DNA from: Luminiphilus sp.
Lineage (GTDB): Bacteria > Pseudomonadota > Gammaproteobacteria > Pseudomonadales > Halieaceae
Direction of reading: 5' to 3'
Assembly: GCA_024638905.1 (NCBI GenBank)
Contig: JAHEJH010000032.1
Location: 1-9,146, forward strand
Length of the DNA stretch: 9,146 bases
The translations under genes and the position numbers were made by a program. Positions 1 to 6,005 of the stretch are shown here, piece after piece (position 1 is the first letter of the stretch; each line of letters opens with the position of its first letter). The notes under the pieces are model-generated. The model was not told the DNA's origin. It did no database searches and saw nothing but the letters and a program-made list of their open reading frames with translations.

Positions 1-1006
1 GGCCTATCGCGATGTGCTGTTTCATGGTCGTCACCCGGCTTTTGTCTTGTTTCTTGAGCTGGATCCGGCGGGCGTTGATGTGAATGTGCATCCGACCAAG
101 CACGAGGTGCGGTTCCGCGATAGCCGCGGGGTGCACGACTTTTTATTCGGCACATTGTCCCGGGCGCTGGCAGATGTCAGACCGGGCCAAAGCCAGTCGC
201 CGGCTGCGGCGGAAATGATCCAGTCGGCCGCCCATCAATCCACCATGGGGCTGTCGCCTGGCGGATTACCCGCTGCATTTTCAGGGCAGCTTGGGGGGTC
301 AATCAGCGGCGCGGGCGGCGACCGCGGGCAGTTTGGCACGGTGGGCTCTGGGTATGCCTCGCCGACGCTGCTGCGGGCGAGCAATGCGCCCCAGCCAGAG
401 TTCAGTGACCCATCTGCCGAGATTCCGCCGCTGGGGTTTGCCGTGGCGCAGCTTCATGGTGTGTACATCCTTGCCGAGAATCAGCACGGGATGGTGCTGG
501 TCGATATGCACGCGGCGCACGAGAGAATTACCTATGAAAGGTTGAAACAGGCGAGAGAGGGTGCCGGCATCACGCGCCAGCCGTTGCTAGTGCCCATTAC
601 GCTCGCCGTATCGAATAGAGAGGCGGCGATTGCCGCTGAGCAGGCTGAAGAGTTGGCGTCGCTGGGCGTGTTGGTTGAAGCGGTCGGCGAGGAAGCGGTG
701 GTCTGCCGAGAGCTTCCTGCGCCGCTCAAAGATGCCGATGCGGAAGCGTTGGTGCGCGACGTGCTGTCTGACCTTCTCGAGTTCGGCACCAGTGACCGTA
801 TTGCCAGCTCACTCGATGAGTTGCTTTCGACCATGGCCTGTCACGGTTCGGTGCGCGCCAATCGCCGTTTGACGTTGCCTGAGATGAATGCACTTTTGCG
901 CGATATGGAAGAGACGGAGCGATCCGGGCAGTGCAACCATGGTCGGCCCACCTGGGTGCACCTGGGTATGGCAGATCTGGACAAACTGTTTCTGCGCGGA
1001 CGCTGA
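1..1006 (+). CDS. mutL: DNA mismatch repair protein MutL, 3' part (5' end outside window)
   Basis: MutL couples MutS mismatch recognition to strand incision. The reading frame is open from base 2, giving 334 codons and a TGA at 1004-1006; the N-terminal ATPase core lies upstream. The first residues carry the end of the GHKL/S5 region (VDVNVHPTKHEVRF), with the conserved ATP-contacting lysine. A Gly/Ser/Ala/Pro-rich linker of about 85 residues follows, then the C-terminal dimerisation domain starting near QLHGVYILAENQHG. That domain contains DMHAAHERITYE (503-538), ACHGSVRANR (from 836) and CNHGRP (932-949), the metal-site motifs of endonuclease-type MutL, plus QPLLVP (578-595), which matches the beta-clamp-binding motif. 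E. coli-type MutL lacks the metal motifs and relies on MutH. The gene is probably cotranscribed with miaA, which starts 2 nt after its stop. Identification is certain; nuclease activity is inferred from motifs. Confidence 0.97.
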   Translation, partial: AYRDVLFHGRHPAFVLFLELDPAGVDVNVHPTKHEVRFRDSRGVHDFLFGTLSRALADVRPGQSQSPAAAEMIQSAAHQSTMGLSPGGLPAAFSGQLGGSISGAGGDRGQFGTVGSGYASPTLLRASNAPQPEFSDPSAEIPPLGFAVAQLHGVYILAENQHGMVLVDMHAAHERITYERLKQAREGAGITRQPLLVPITLAVSNREAAIAAEQAEELASLGVLVEAVGEEAVVCRELPAPLKDADAEALVRDVLSDLLEFGTSDRIASSLDELLSTMACHGSVRANRRLTLPEMNALLRDMEETERSGQCNHGRPTWVHLGMADLDKLFLRGR

Positions 1007-1008
1007 TC

Positions 1009-2010
1009 GTGACCGAACCCGTGTTGGCCTTGATGGGCCCCACCGCGTCGGGCAAGTCGGCATTGGCCGAGCGGCTCGCCGAGGCCTTTGACGCCGAGCT
1101 GATCAGCGTGGATTCGGCTTTGGTGTATCGCGGCCTTTCGATCGGCGCTGCCAAACCGGACTATCCGCATCATCTCGTTCATATGCGGGAACCTGATGAT
1201 CCCTACACCGCTGCCGATTTCGCGAGCGATGCCAAACAGTGTATTGACGAGATTCGGGGGAGAGGGCGGCGCCCCATTCTGGTCGGCGGCAGCATGCTGT
1301 ACTTTCGGGCGCTCATTCAGGGGCTCGACGACATCCCCGCTATTGACCCGGCAATACGCGCTGACATCGAGGCTGAGGCACAGCGGTCTGGCTGGCCGGC
1401 TCTGCATCAGCAACTCAGTGAAGTCGACCCCCAGACCGCCGGTCGATTACACCCCAATCACAGTCAGCGGATCTGCCGCGCACTGGAGGTTTACCGCGGT
1501 ACCGGCACACCGCTGAGTGAATGGCAGCAGGGAAACCCCGCCCCCGTATCAGACGACTATGAATGTATTGCCCTTTGCCCCGAGGATCGCGCCGTCTTGC
1601 ATGCGCGAATCGCCAGCCGACTGGACGCCATGTTTGATGCGGGATTAGTGACAGAGGTCACCCGCCTTTTTGAGCAAGAGGGCTTGCATACCGATTTGCC
1701 CGCTATTCGGGCAGTGGGTTATCGGCAGGTATGGTCCTACCTTGAGGGTGAGATCGACCTCGCTACCTGTCGTGAAAAAGTGCTGGCTGCGACCCGGCAG
1801 CTCGCAAAGCGACAGCTGACCTGGCTGCGGGGCTGGCCTGATTTGACCTGGATCTGGACGGATGAGGCAGGTCAGCTGACCCGCGGACCCGATTCGGCCT
1901 TAGACGCCTCTGAATTCAGCGATTACGGGGAGTCAGCTCCAGCGGACGGTATCTGGTTTGGCCGCCTTCAGGGGCTCATGCGGAACTTTCAGCTGACGCT
2001 AAGATCGTAG
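1009..2010 (+). CDS. miaA: tRNA dimethylallyltransferase MiaA
   Basis: MiaA transfers a dimethylallyl group from DMAPP to A37 of tRNAs that read UNN codons, the first step to ms2i6A. The protein is 333 residues, near the usual length. Visible motifs are the P-loop GPTASGKS (residues 10-17), SVDSALVYRG (about 33-42, containing the catalytic-type Asp35), VGGSMLYFRAL (from 92, Ser where Thr is usual), HPNHSQRICRALEV, LPAIRAVGYRQVWSYLEGE and the C-terminal TRQLAKRQLTWLRGW. I chose GTG at 1009 because the P-loop then falls at the normal distance from the N-terminus and the start lies 2 nt after the mutL stop. A longer in-frame ATG at 931 would overlap mutL by 76 nt and add residues unlike MiaA. 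There is no clear Shine-Dalgarno, so translational coupling to mutL is likely. Oddity: the segment after AKP is about six residues shorter than in E. coli and reads HHLVHM instead of HHLIDI. Confidence 0.96.
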   Translation: MTEPVLALMGPTASGKSALAERLAEAFDAELISVDSALVYRGLSIGAAKPDYPHHLVHMREPDDPYTAADFASDAKQCIDEIRGRGRRPILVGGSMLYFRALIQGLDDIPAIDPAIRADIEAEAQRSGWPALHQQLSEVDPQTAGRLHPNHSQRICRALEVYRGTGTPLSEWQQGNPAPVSDDYECIALCPEDRAVLHARIASRLDAMFDAGLVTEVTRLFEQEGLHTDLPAIRAVGYRQVWSYLEGEIDLATCREKVLAATRQLAKRQLTWLRGWPDLTWIWTDEAGQLTRGPDSALDASEFSDYGESAPADGIWFGRLQGLMRNFQLTLRS

Positions 2011-2022
2011 TAGAATATAGAC

Positions 2023-2045
2023 ACTCCACTTCGGTGGAGTTTTTT
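2023..2045 (+). terminator. Intrinsic terminator after miaA (UUCG tetraloop)
   Basis: A perfect 7-bp stem ACTCCAC (2023-2029) / GTGGAGT (2034-2040) closes on a TTCG loop (2030-2033), giving a C(UUCG)G tetraloop of exceptional stability, and is followed at once by five T. It starts 12 nt after the miaA stop. It should end mutL-miaA transcripts. Because E. coli hfq is largely transcribed from promoters inside miaA, this hairpin either isolates hfq or acts as a partial-readthrough attenuator. Confidence 0.9.
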
Positions 2046-2145
2046 GTCGCTAGTACTTTTACTAACGTGTTCAAGTGCATTGGCGACCGTAATGCGCTTC
2101 TCGTTAAGAGCGCCATGATTTTGACAGTGATACTAAGGAGTAACC
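2046..2145 (+). promoter_or_regulatory. hfq 5' leader: potential structured region, promoter not resolved
   Basis: This 100-nt stretch has no gene. Pairing possibilities visible by eye are GTCGC (2046-2050) with GCGAC (2083-2087), directly stacked on TAGTA (2051-2055) with TACTA (2060-2064, loop CTTT), and GCGCTT (2094-2099) with GAGCGC (2108-2113, one G-U pair). A strong ribosome-binding site, AAGGAG at 2135-2140, lies 5 nt before the hfq ATG. I found no convincing sigma70 promoter in it, although hfq needs one here if the upstream terminator is efficient. Hfq represses its own mRNA in E. coli through the 5' leader, so a similar role is possible but is inference. Confidence 0.4.
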
Positions 2146-2391
2146 ATGTCAAAAGGGCATACGCTACAAGACCCTTACCTCAACGCTTTGCGGAAGGAAC
2201 GGGTTCCCGTCTCGATCTATCTTGTAAACGGCATAAAGCTGCAGGGACAGATCGAATCCTTCGACCAGTTTGTGGTGTTGTTGAAAAACACCGTCTCTCA
2301 GATGGTTTACAAGCACGCTATTTCGACAGTCGTGCCGGCGCGCAATGTGCGTCTGCCTGCTGCTGATGGCGAGGCGCCAGCTGAAGAGTAA
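2146..2391 (+). CDS. hfq: RNA chaperone Hfq
   Basis: Hfq is a ring-shaped hexameric Sm-like protein that pairs small RNAs with mRNAs and affects their stability and translation. The 81-residue product is almost identical to E. coli Hfq through the core. It has Gln8 and Asp9 for the proximal uridine-binding face, rim basic patch Arg16-Lys17-Glu18-Arg19 (RRER in E. coli), Sm1 around VNGIKLQGQIESFD (28-40) and the Sm2 signature Tyr55-Lys56-His57. The C-terminal tail after about residue 66 is short, proline- and glutamate-containing, and ends in AEE, close in length to the Pseudomonas protein and about 20 residues shorter than E. coli. ATG 2146 follows a textbook AAGGAG site 5 nt upstream. A terminator separates it from miaA, and hflX follows after 37 nt. 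Confidence 0.99.
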   Translation: MSKGHTLQDPYLNALRKERVPVSIYLVNGIKLQGQIESFDQFVVLLKNTVSQMVYKHAISTVVPARNVRLPAADGEAPAEE

Positions 2392-2398
2392 CCACCCG

Positions 2399-2427
2399 GC
2401 GCTTCCTCGGAGGCGCATCTAGTTTTT
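2399..2427 (+). terminator. Hairpin between hfq and hflX with a T-run; weak terminator or attenuator
   Basis: GCGCTTC (2399-2405) pairs with GAGGCGC (2410-2416, one G-U) around a CTCG loop, eight bases after the hfq stop. A run of five T (2423-2427) follows, but six bases separate it from the stem, so termination should be partial. The 3' arm includes GGAGG (2409-2413), the only Shine-Dalgarno-like sequence before the hflX ATG at 2429. The hairpin could therefore affect both transcription into hflX and its translation. Confidence 0.45.
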
Positions 2428-2428
2428 C

Positions 2429-3679
2429 ATGTTCTTTGAGCGTTATCAGGGCGGGGAGCGCGCTGTACTCGTGCAGCTGCAGCTTGCTGGGGCCGAGCGT
2501 GATCTCAGCCTGCTGGAGTTTGAAGAACTGGTCGCATCTGCGGGCGGTGATCCGGTGGCCACCATTACCGGCTCTCGGTCAGCTCCGCATGCGCGGACCT
2601 TTGTGGGTGAGGGCAAGCTTGATGAGATCGCCCGGGCCTGCGAAACCCACGAGGCAGAGCTCGTGATCTTCAACCATGCACTGAGCCCGAGCCAGGAGCG
2701 CAATTTGGAGAGCACGTTGTCATGCCGAGTGCTGGCGCGCACTGGTTTGATCCTCGATATTTTTGCACAGCGTGCGCGCACCCACGAAGGCAAGCTGCAG
2801 GTGGAGCTAGCGCAACTGAGCCATATGAGCACGCGTCTGATTAGAGGGTGGACTCACCTAGAGCGCCAGAAGGGCGGCATTGGTTTGCGTGGCCCGGGTG
2901 AAACGCAGCTGGAGACAGACCGACGGTTGTTGCGTGCTCGTATCAAGTCGATCCAGTCGCGGCTGGAACGGGTCCGCAATCAACGCGAACAAAGCCGACG
3001 CGCCCGGCGCCGCGCGGAGCTGCCAGTGTTGTCATTGGTGGGTTACACCAATGCGGGGAAATCGACGCTGTTCAACCGTATTACGACCTCTGAGGTGTAC
3101 GCCGCCGATAAATTGTTTGCCACACTCGATCCCACCCTGGCGAGGGTCGACATAGAGCATCTTGGGCCGGTGCTGTTTGCCGATACCGTGGGATTTATCT
3201 CTGATTTGCCGACGACGTTGGTGGAGGCGTTCAAGGCCACTCTTGAAGAAACCGCCAATGCGAGCCTGTTGCTCCATGTGGTGGATGTTTCCGCGAACAA
3301 CCGTGATGAACTGATGGCCGATGTTGAGGCAGTGCTGGGCGAGATACAGGCCGATGGCTTGCCGCAACTGGTGGTGTTCAACAAGCTGGACTTACTCGAG
3401 CAACCCCCTCGCATCCTGCGCAACGAAAGCGGGACGCCGACAGCCGTCTACTTGTCTGCTGTGACCGGAGAGGGAGTCGATCTGCTCTTTGACGCCATCC
3501 GCGAGCGCCTCTCGGTCACGCTGTTTGATGAAGAGATCACGTTGGACCCGCAACGGGCGCGATTGCGCGCGGCCCTCTACGAGATGGGTGCAGTGTGCAC
3601 GGAGGAGTGGCAACCGGACGGAAGTAGCCGTTTACATGTGCGCCTGCCTCTGGCGGATTGGCGGCGATTGAATACTTGA
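2429..3679 (+). CDS. hflX: GTPase HflX, ribosome-splitting/rescue factor
   Basis: HflX is a GTPase that binds the 50S subunit and, in E. coli, splits stalled 70S ribosomes during heat stress. The 416-residue product aligns with E. coli HflX from the first residues (MFFERYQGGERAVLV), which supports ATG 2429. The N-terminal domain carries the ITGSRSAPHARTFVGEGK and FNHALSPSQERNLE blocks, then the linker RGWTHLERQKGGIGLRGPGE and a basic helix rich in Arg. The G domain shows G1 GYTNAGKS (205-212), G3 DTVGF (252-256), G4 NKLD (318-321) and G5 SA (343-344). It ends shortly after the conserved DWRRL. No good ribosome-binding site sits at 5-10 nt: the bases before ATG are a T-run, and GGAGG is 15 nt away inside a hairpin. 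It is probably expressed by readthrough from hfq. Confidence 0.98.
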   Translation: MFFERYQGGERAVLVQLQLAGAERDLSLLEFEELVASAGGDPVATITGSRSAPHARTFVGEGKLDEIARACETHEAELVIFNHALSPSQERNLESTLSCRVLARTGLILDIFAQRARTHEGKLQVELAQLSHMSTRLIRGWTHLERQKGGIGLRGPGETQLETDRRLLRARIKSIQSRLERVRNQREQSRRARRRAELPVLSLVGYTNAGKSTLFNRITTSEVYAADKLFATLDPTLARVDIEHLGPVLFADTVGFISDLPTTLVEAFKATLEETANASLLLHVVDVSANNRDELMADVEAVLGEIQADGLPQLVVFNKLDLLEQPPRILRNESGTPTAVYLSAVTGEGVDLLFDAIRERLSVTLFDEEITLDPQRARLRAALYEMGAVCTEEWQPDGSSRLHVRLPLADWRRLNT

Positions 3680-3814
3680 GTGCCCAGCAGGTGCCACCGT
3701 GGGTGTGATCGCGCGACTCGGTTCAAGGTGGCATGGGTGCGGAAACGCCGCGATCCGTTTTGAGCCGAATTAGGGGATGAGCGTTAAGTGCGGGTGACCC
3801 CGCGAAGTGGAGGA

Positions 3815-3838
3815 GAATCCCTTTGAAAAAAGGGGTTC
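3815..3838 (+). promoter_or_regulatory. 10-bp hairpin with GNRA (GAAA) loop upstream of hflK
   Basis: Bases 3815-3824 pair continuously with 3829-3838 (nine Watson-Crick pairs and one G-U), leaving the tetraloop GAAA at 3825-3828. It is the longest uninterrupted stem I found in the gaps. It covers the TTG start (3823-3825) of the candidate small ORF and touches the end of its GGAGGAG site, so it could gate translation of that ORF. There is no T-run on either strand. Confidence 0.55.
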
Positions 3839-3912
3839 CGAGCGTTCTGTCCGATACGCAGAACAAAGCCCCGAAGTGGTCTCCGGGTTTGTTAGACTAT
3901 CCGGCCTTTTGA
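3823..3912 (+). CDS. Candidate 29-codon small ORF / leader peptide upstream of hflK
   Basis: I do not recognise this peptide. It begins MKKGVPS and ends LLDYPAF, is mildly basic at the N-terminus and has four prolines, with no membrane segment or signal peptide. Support for translation: GGAGGAG (3809-3815) is the best Shine-Dalgarno in the gap and sits at normal distance from TTG 3823; codons 2 and 3 are AAA, favourable at gene starts; no other start codon occurs in this frame after the stop at 3778-3780; and the TGA (3910-3912) falls one base before the hflK ribosome-binding site (3914-3918), as expected for a coupled leader. Against: a TTG start, short length (an ORF this size can arise by chance) and no known homologue that I can recall. 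The start codon is buried in the 3815-3838 hairpin. Confidence 0.3.
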   Translation: MKKGVPSVLSDTQNKAPKWSPGLLDYPAF

Positions 3913-3926
3913 TGAGGAATCGACTT

Positions 3927-5087
3927 ATGTCATGGAATGAGCCCGGGGGTGGCAATAAAGGCCCCCGCGACCCGTGGGGCGGAGGCAATCAGGGCCCGCC
4001 GGATCTGGATGAGGCGTTCAAAAAGCTTCAGCAGCGACTATCAGGCATGTTCGGCGGTGGTCGCGGTGGAAGCGGCCCGGCAAAAGGCGGGCTGTCAGGC
4101 GCCCTGCTCGGCATGGTGCTGGGAGGAGTGTTGTTGGTGTGGGGCCTCATGGGCTTCTATCAGCTCGACGAACAGGAGCGGGCTGTGGTGCTGCGCTTTG
4201 GTGAGTACCACTCTACGTTGACGCCCGGTCTGCAATGGAATCCGCCGCTGGTTGATGAAGTGATCAAGGTCAACACGACCAAGGTGCGGGCAGCGGGTCT
4301 GCGCGAGGTCATGCTGACTCAAGACGAGAACATCGTTGAGGTCAGCATGTCGGTACAGTATGTGATCGACAGTCCGAAGGACTTTGTGTTGCAGGTGCGC
4401 GATCCTGAAGTGTCGTTGCAACACGCTGCGCAGAGTGCGCTCCGACATGTCGTCGGTGATACGACTATGGATCTGGTGTTGACCGAGGGTCGTGCAGCGA
4501 TTGGCTTTGATGTGCGTGGCCGCCTTCAGCAGTATCTTAACGACTACACCACAGGCATTCGCGTTTCCACGATTAACATTGATGAATCCAAGCCGCCTGC
4601 GCAGGTGCAAGGGGCCTTTGATGACGTGATCAAAGCGCGGGAAGACGAAGAACGAGTCAAGAACGAGGCTCAGTCCTATGCGAATGGCATCGTGCCTGAG
4701 GCGCGCGGTCGCGCACAGCGCGTGATGGAGGAATCAAACGCTTATCGGGATCAGGTGATTGCGCGTGCAGATGGCGAGGCGCAGCGGTTTGAGCAATTGC
4801 TGGCCGAGTACGAGAAGGCGCCCGACGTGACCCGTGAACGCCTATACCTTGATACGGTGCAAACGGTGTTTGCCAATACTAATAAAGTGATGGTCGACGT
4901 GGACGGCGGTAATAATGTCCTCTACTTGCCGCTGGATAAGATGGTGCCAAACGCAGGGCAGCCGCGCAGTGCCACTGCCGCCCGCGCTGGGGTCAATGAG
5001 CGCGACATGCGCGAAATCGTTGACCAAGTGACCGAGCAGCTGCGCAGAGATCTCGACGCGGCCGCAGCAAGACGGGGAGGGCGTTGA
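3927..5087 (+). CDS. hflK: HflK, SPFH-family modulator of FtsH protease
   Basis: HflK and HflC form a large inner-membrane SPFH (prohibitin/stomatin-like) complex around the FtsH protease and restrain its degradation of membrane proteins. The 386-residue product starts MSWNEPGGGNKGPRDPWGGG, matching the Gly/Pro-rich cytoplasmic N-terminus of HflK. QGPPDLDEAF (22-31) is a family hallmark. One transmembrane helix spans about residues 57-78, then comes the SPFH domain from FYQLDEQERAVVLRFGEY. A long Ala/Glu/Arg-rich coiled-coil segment follows (VKNEAQSYANGIVPEARGRA), then ITRERLYL-like TRERLYLDTV and LYLPLDKM near the end. ATG 3927 has GAGGA 8 nt upstream. The frame is open back to a GTG at 3807, but that start lacks a ribosome-binding site and its extra 40 residues are unlike HflK. 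hflC follows after 2 nt. Confidence 0.98.
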   Translation: MSWNEPGGGNKGPRDPWGGGNQGPPDLDEAFKKLQQRLSGMFGGGRGGSGPAKGGLSGALLGMVLGGVLLVWGLMGFYQLDEQERAVVLRFGEYHSTLTPGLQWNPPLVDEVIKVNTTKVRAAGLREVMLTQDENIVEVSMSVQYVIDSPKDFVLQVRDPEVSLQHAAQSALRHVVGDTTMDLVLTEGRAAIGFDVRGRLQQYLNDYTTGIRVSTINIDESKPPAQVQGAFDDVIKAREDEERVKNEAQSYANGIVPEARGRAQRVMEESNAYRDQVIARADGEAQRFEQLLAEYEKAPDVTRERLYLDTVQTVFANTNKVMVDVDGGNNVLYLPLDKMVPNAGQPRSATAARAGVNERDMREIVDQVTEQLRRDLDAAAARRGGR

Positions 5088-5089
5088 TC

Positions 5090-5962
5090 ATGACGAGACA
5101 AACCTTGGTAGGTGTTCTGATCGCTATCGTTCTGGTGGTGTTATCGAACAGCCTCTATGTGATTCGCGAAACTCAGCGCGGCGTTTTGTTGAAGTTTGGT
5201 GAGGTGGTCGATCCTGACCTCCAACCGGGCATTCACGTTAAGGTCCCGTTTGTGAACAGTGTCCGCAAGTTCGACGGCCGTATTCTCACAGTGGACAGCA
5301 GTCCGGAGCGGTTCTTTACCCAAGAGAAGAAAGCGCTGATCGTCGATTCTTATGCCAAGTTCCGCGTCACTGACACGGCCAAGTACTACACCGCAACCAA
5401 TGGTGAGGAAAACCGCGCTGCGGGCCTGCTTTCCCAGCGGATTAACGACGGCCTCCGAAATCAGGTCGCAGTGCGGACGGTTCAGGAGGTTGTCTCTGGG
5501 CAACGCGATGAATTGATGCAAGCCATTACCTCCCAGCTCAATGAGCTGGCCAACGAGGAGCTGGGCGTGGAGGTGATAGACGTGCGGGTGAAAAAAATTG
5601 ACCTGCCTCCAGACGTGTCGGAGTCGGTCTATCGCCGAATGAACGCTGAGCGGGAAAAAGAGGCCCGTGAGCTACGCTCGGAGGGTAAGGAATTGGCTGA
5701 AGGTATCCGCGCAGCTGCTGATCGTGAGGTGACGGTGATCGAAGCCAACGCCTTCCGCGATGCTGAAATTATCCGCGGTAACGGAGATGCCGAGGCAACT
5801 CGTATCTATGCTGAAGCCTTCAATCAGGATTCTGAGTTCTACTCTTTTACTCGCAGCTTGCAGGCTTACCGCGAGACCTTTAATGCGGGTGGTGACGTCA
5901 TGCTGTTGCAGCCTGACAGTCAGTTTTTCCAATACCTGCGTAACGCCGAACCCGACGAATGA
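5090..5962 (+). CDS. hflC: HflC, SPFH-family modulator of FtsH protease
   Basis: HflC is the partner of HflK in the periplasm-facing SPFH complex that regulates FtsH. The 290-residue product has an N-terminal transmembrane helix (about residues 5-24) followed by YVIRETQRGVLLKFGEV, the SPFH start. Further on are the blocks FFTQEKKALIVDSYAKFRV, GVEVIDVRVKKIDLP, RRMNAEREKEARELRSEGKE and GNGDAEATRIYAEAFNQDSEFYSF in the coiled-coil and C-terminal part. It is about 44 residues shorter than E. coli HflC because it lacks the insert before GIEVVDVRI, the usual state in Pseudomonas-like proteins. I chose ATG 5090, which lies 9 nt after GGGGAGG (5074-5080) and 2 nt after the hflK stop. TTG 5084 overlaps hflK and sits too close to that site. 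The gene is almost certainly translationally coupled to hflK. Confidence 0.98.
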   Translation: MTRQTLVGVLIAIVLVVLSNSLYVIRETQRGVLLKFGEVVDPDLQPGIHVKVPFVNSVRKFDGRILTVDSSPERFFTQEKKALIVDSYAKFRVTDTAKYYTATNGEENRAAGLLSQRINDGLRNQVAVRTVQEVVSGQRDELMQAITSQLNELANEELGVEVIDVRVKKIDLPPDVSESVYRRMNAEREKEARELRSEGKELAEGIRAAADREVTVIEANAFRDAEIIRGNGDAEATRIYAEAFNQDSEFYSFTRSLQAYRETFNAGGDVMLLQPDSQFFQYLRNAEPDE

Positions 5963-5979
5963 TCCGATCGTAAATAGTT

Positions 5980-6005
5980 GGGCGCGCACTGCGCGCCCGC
6001 TCTTT
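5980..6005 (+). terminator. GC-rich hairpin after hflC, likely terminator
   Basis: A perfect 8-bp stem GGGCGCGC (5980-5987) / GCGCGCCC (5991-5998) with an ACT loop begins 18 nt after the hflC stop. The tail is GCTCTTT, only partly T-rich, so it is an imperfect intrinsic terminator, though the stem is very stable. It probably ends hflKC transcripts and sets hisZ-purA apart as its own unit. Confidence 0.65.

Larger units (their letters stand above)
3680..3926 (+). promoter_or_regulatory. hflX-hflK gap: hairpin-rich leader region
   Basis: This 247-nt gap contains no clear conserved gene but has dense potential structure. TGCCACC (3692-3698) pairs with GGTGGCA (3727-3733). GCGGG (3790-3794) pairs with CCCGC (3799-3803) around TGAC. 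A 10-bp stem at 3815-3838 closes on a GAAA loop. GTTCTG (3844-3849) pairs with CAGAAC (3859-3864). None is followed by a T-run, so they do not look like terminators. A weak TAGACT (3893-3898) resembles a -10 box but has no fitting -35 box. The hflK ribosome-binding site (GAGGA, 3914-3918) lies at the end. A structured leader or an unannotated small RNA is possible; the function is unknown. Confidence 0.4.

Noticed and set aside
951..970. Near tandem repeat CCTGGGT at the end of mutL
   Set aside because: Only two short copies, explained by the conserved coding sequence around TWVHLGM.
2081..2096. Sigma54-like GG-N10-GC pattern (TGGC ... TGC) in the hfq leader
   Set aside because: Several consensus positions are wrong (GAC for ACG, A for T), there is no visible activator site, and such partial matches are common by chance.
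2121..2126. Perfect TTGACA -35 box before hfq
   Set aside because: A -10 box at normal spacing would fall at the hfq start codon (2143-2150), where there is none; it would also give no leader or ribosome-binding site.
3711..3740. GGTTCAA resembling a tRNA T-loop
   Set aside because: The flanking bases do not pair as a T-stem and no acceptor or anticodon arm is present.
3733..3780. 15-codon ATG ORF in the hflX-hflK gap
   Set aside because: Very short, with the possible GGTGG site touching the ATG; no more than chance expectation.
3819..3828. Sigma32-like CCCTTTGAA -35 element before hflK
   Set aside because: No CCCCAT-type -10 box lies 13-17 nt downstream, and the bases are better explained as part of the GAAA hairpin.
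3807..3926. 40-residue N-terminal extension of HflK from GTG 3807
   Set aside because: It has no suitably spaced ribosome-binding site and does not resemble HflK, whereas ATG 3927 has both a site and the family N-terminus.
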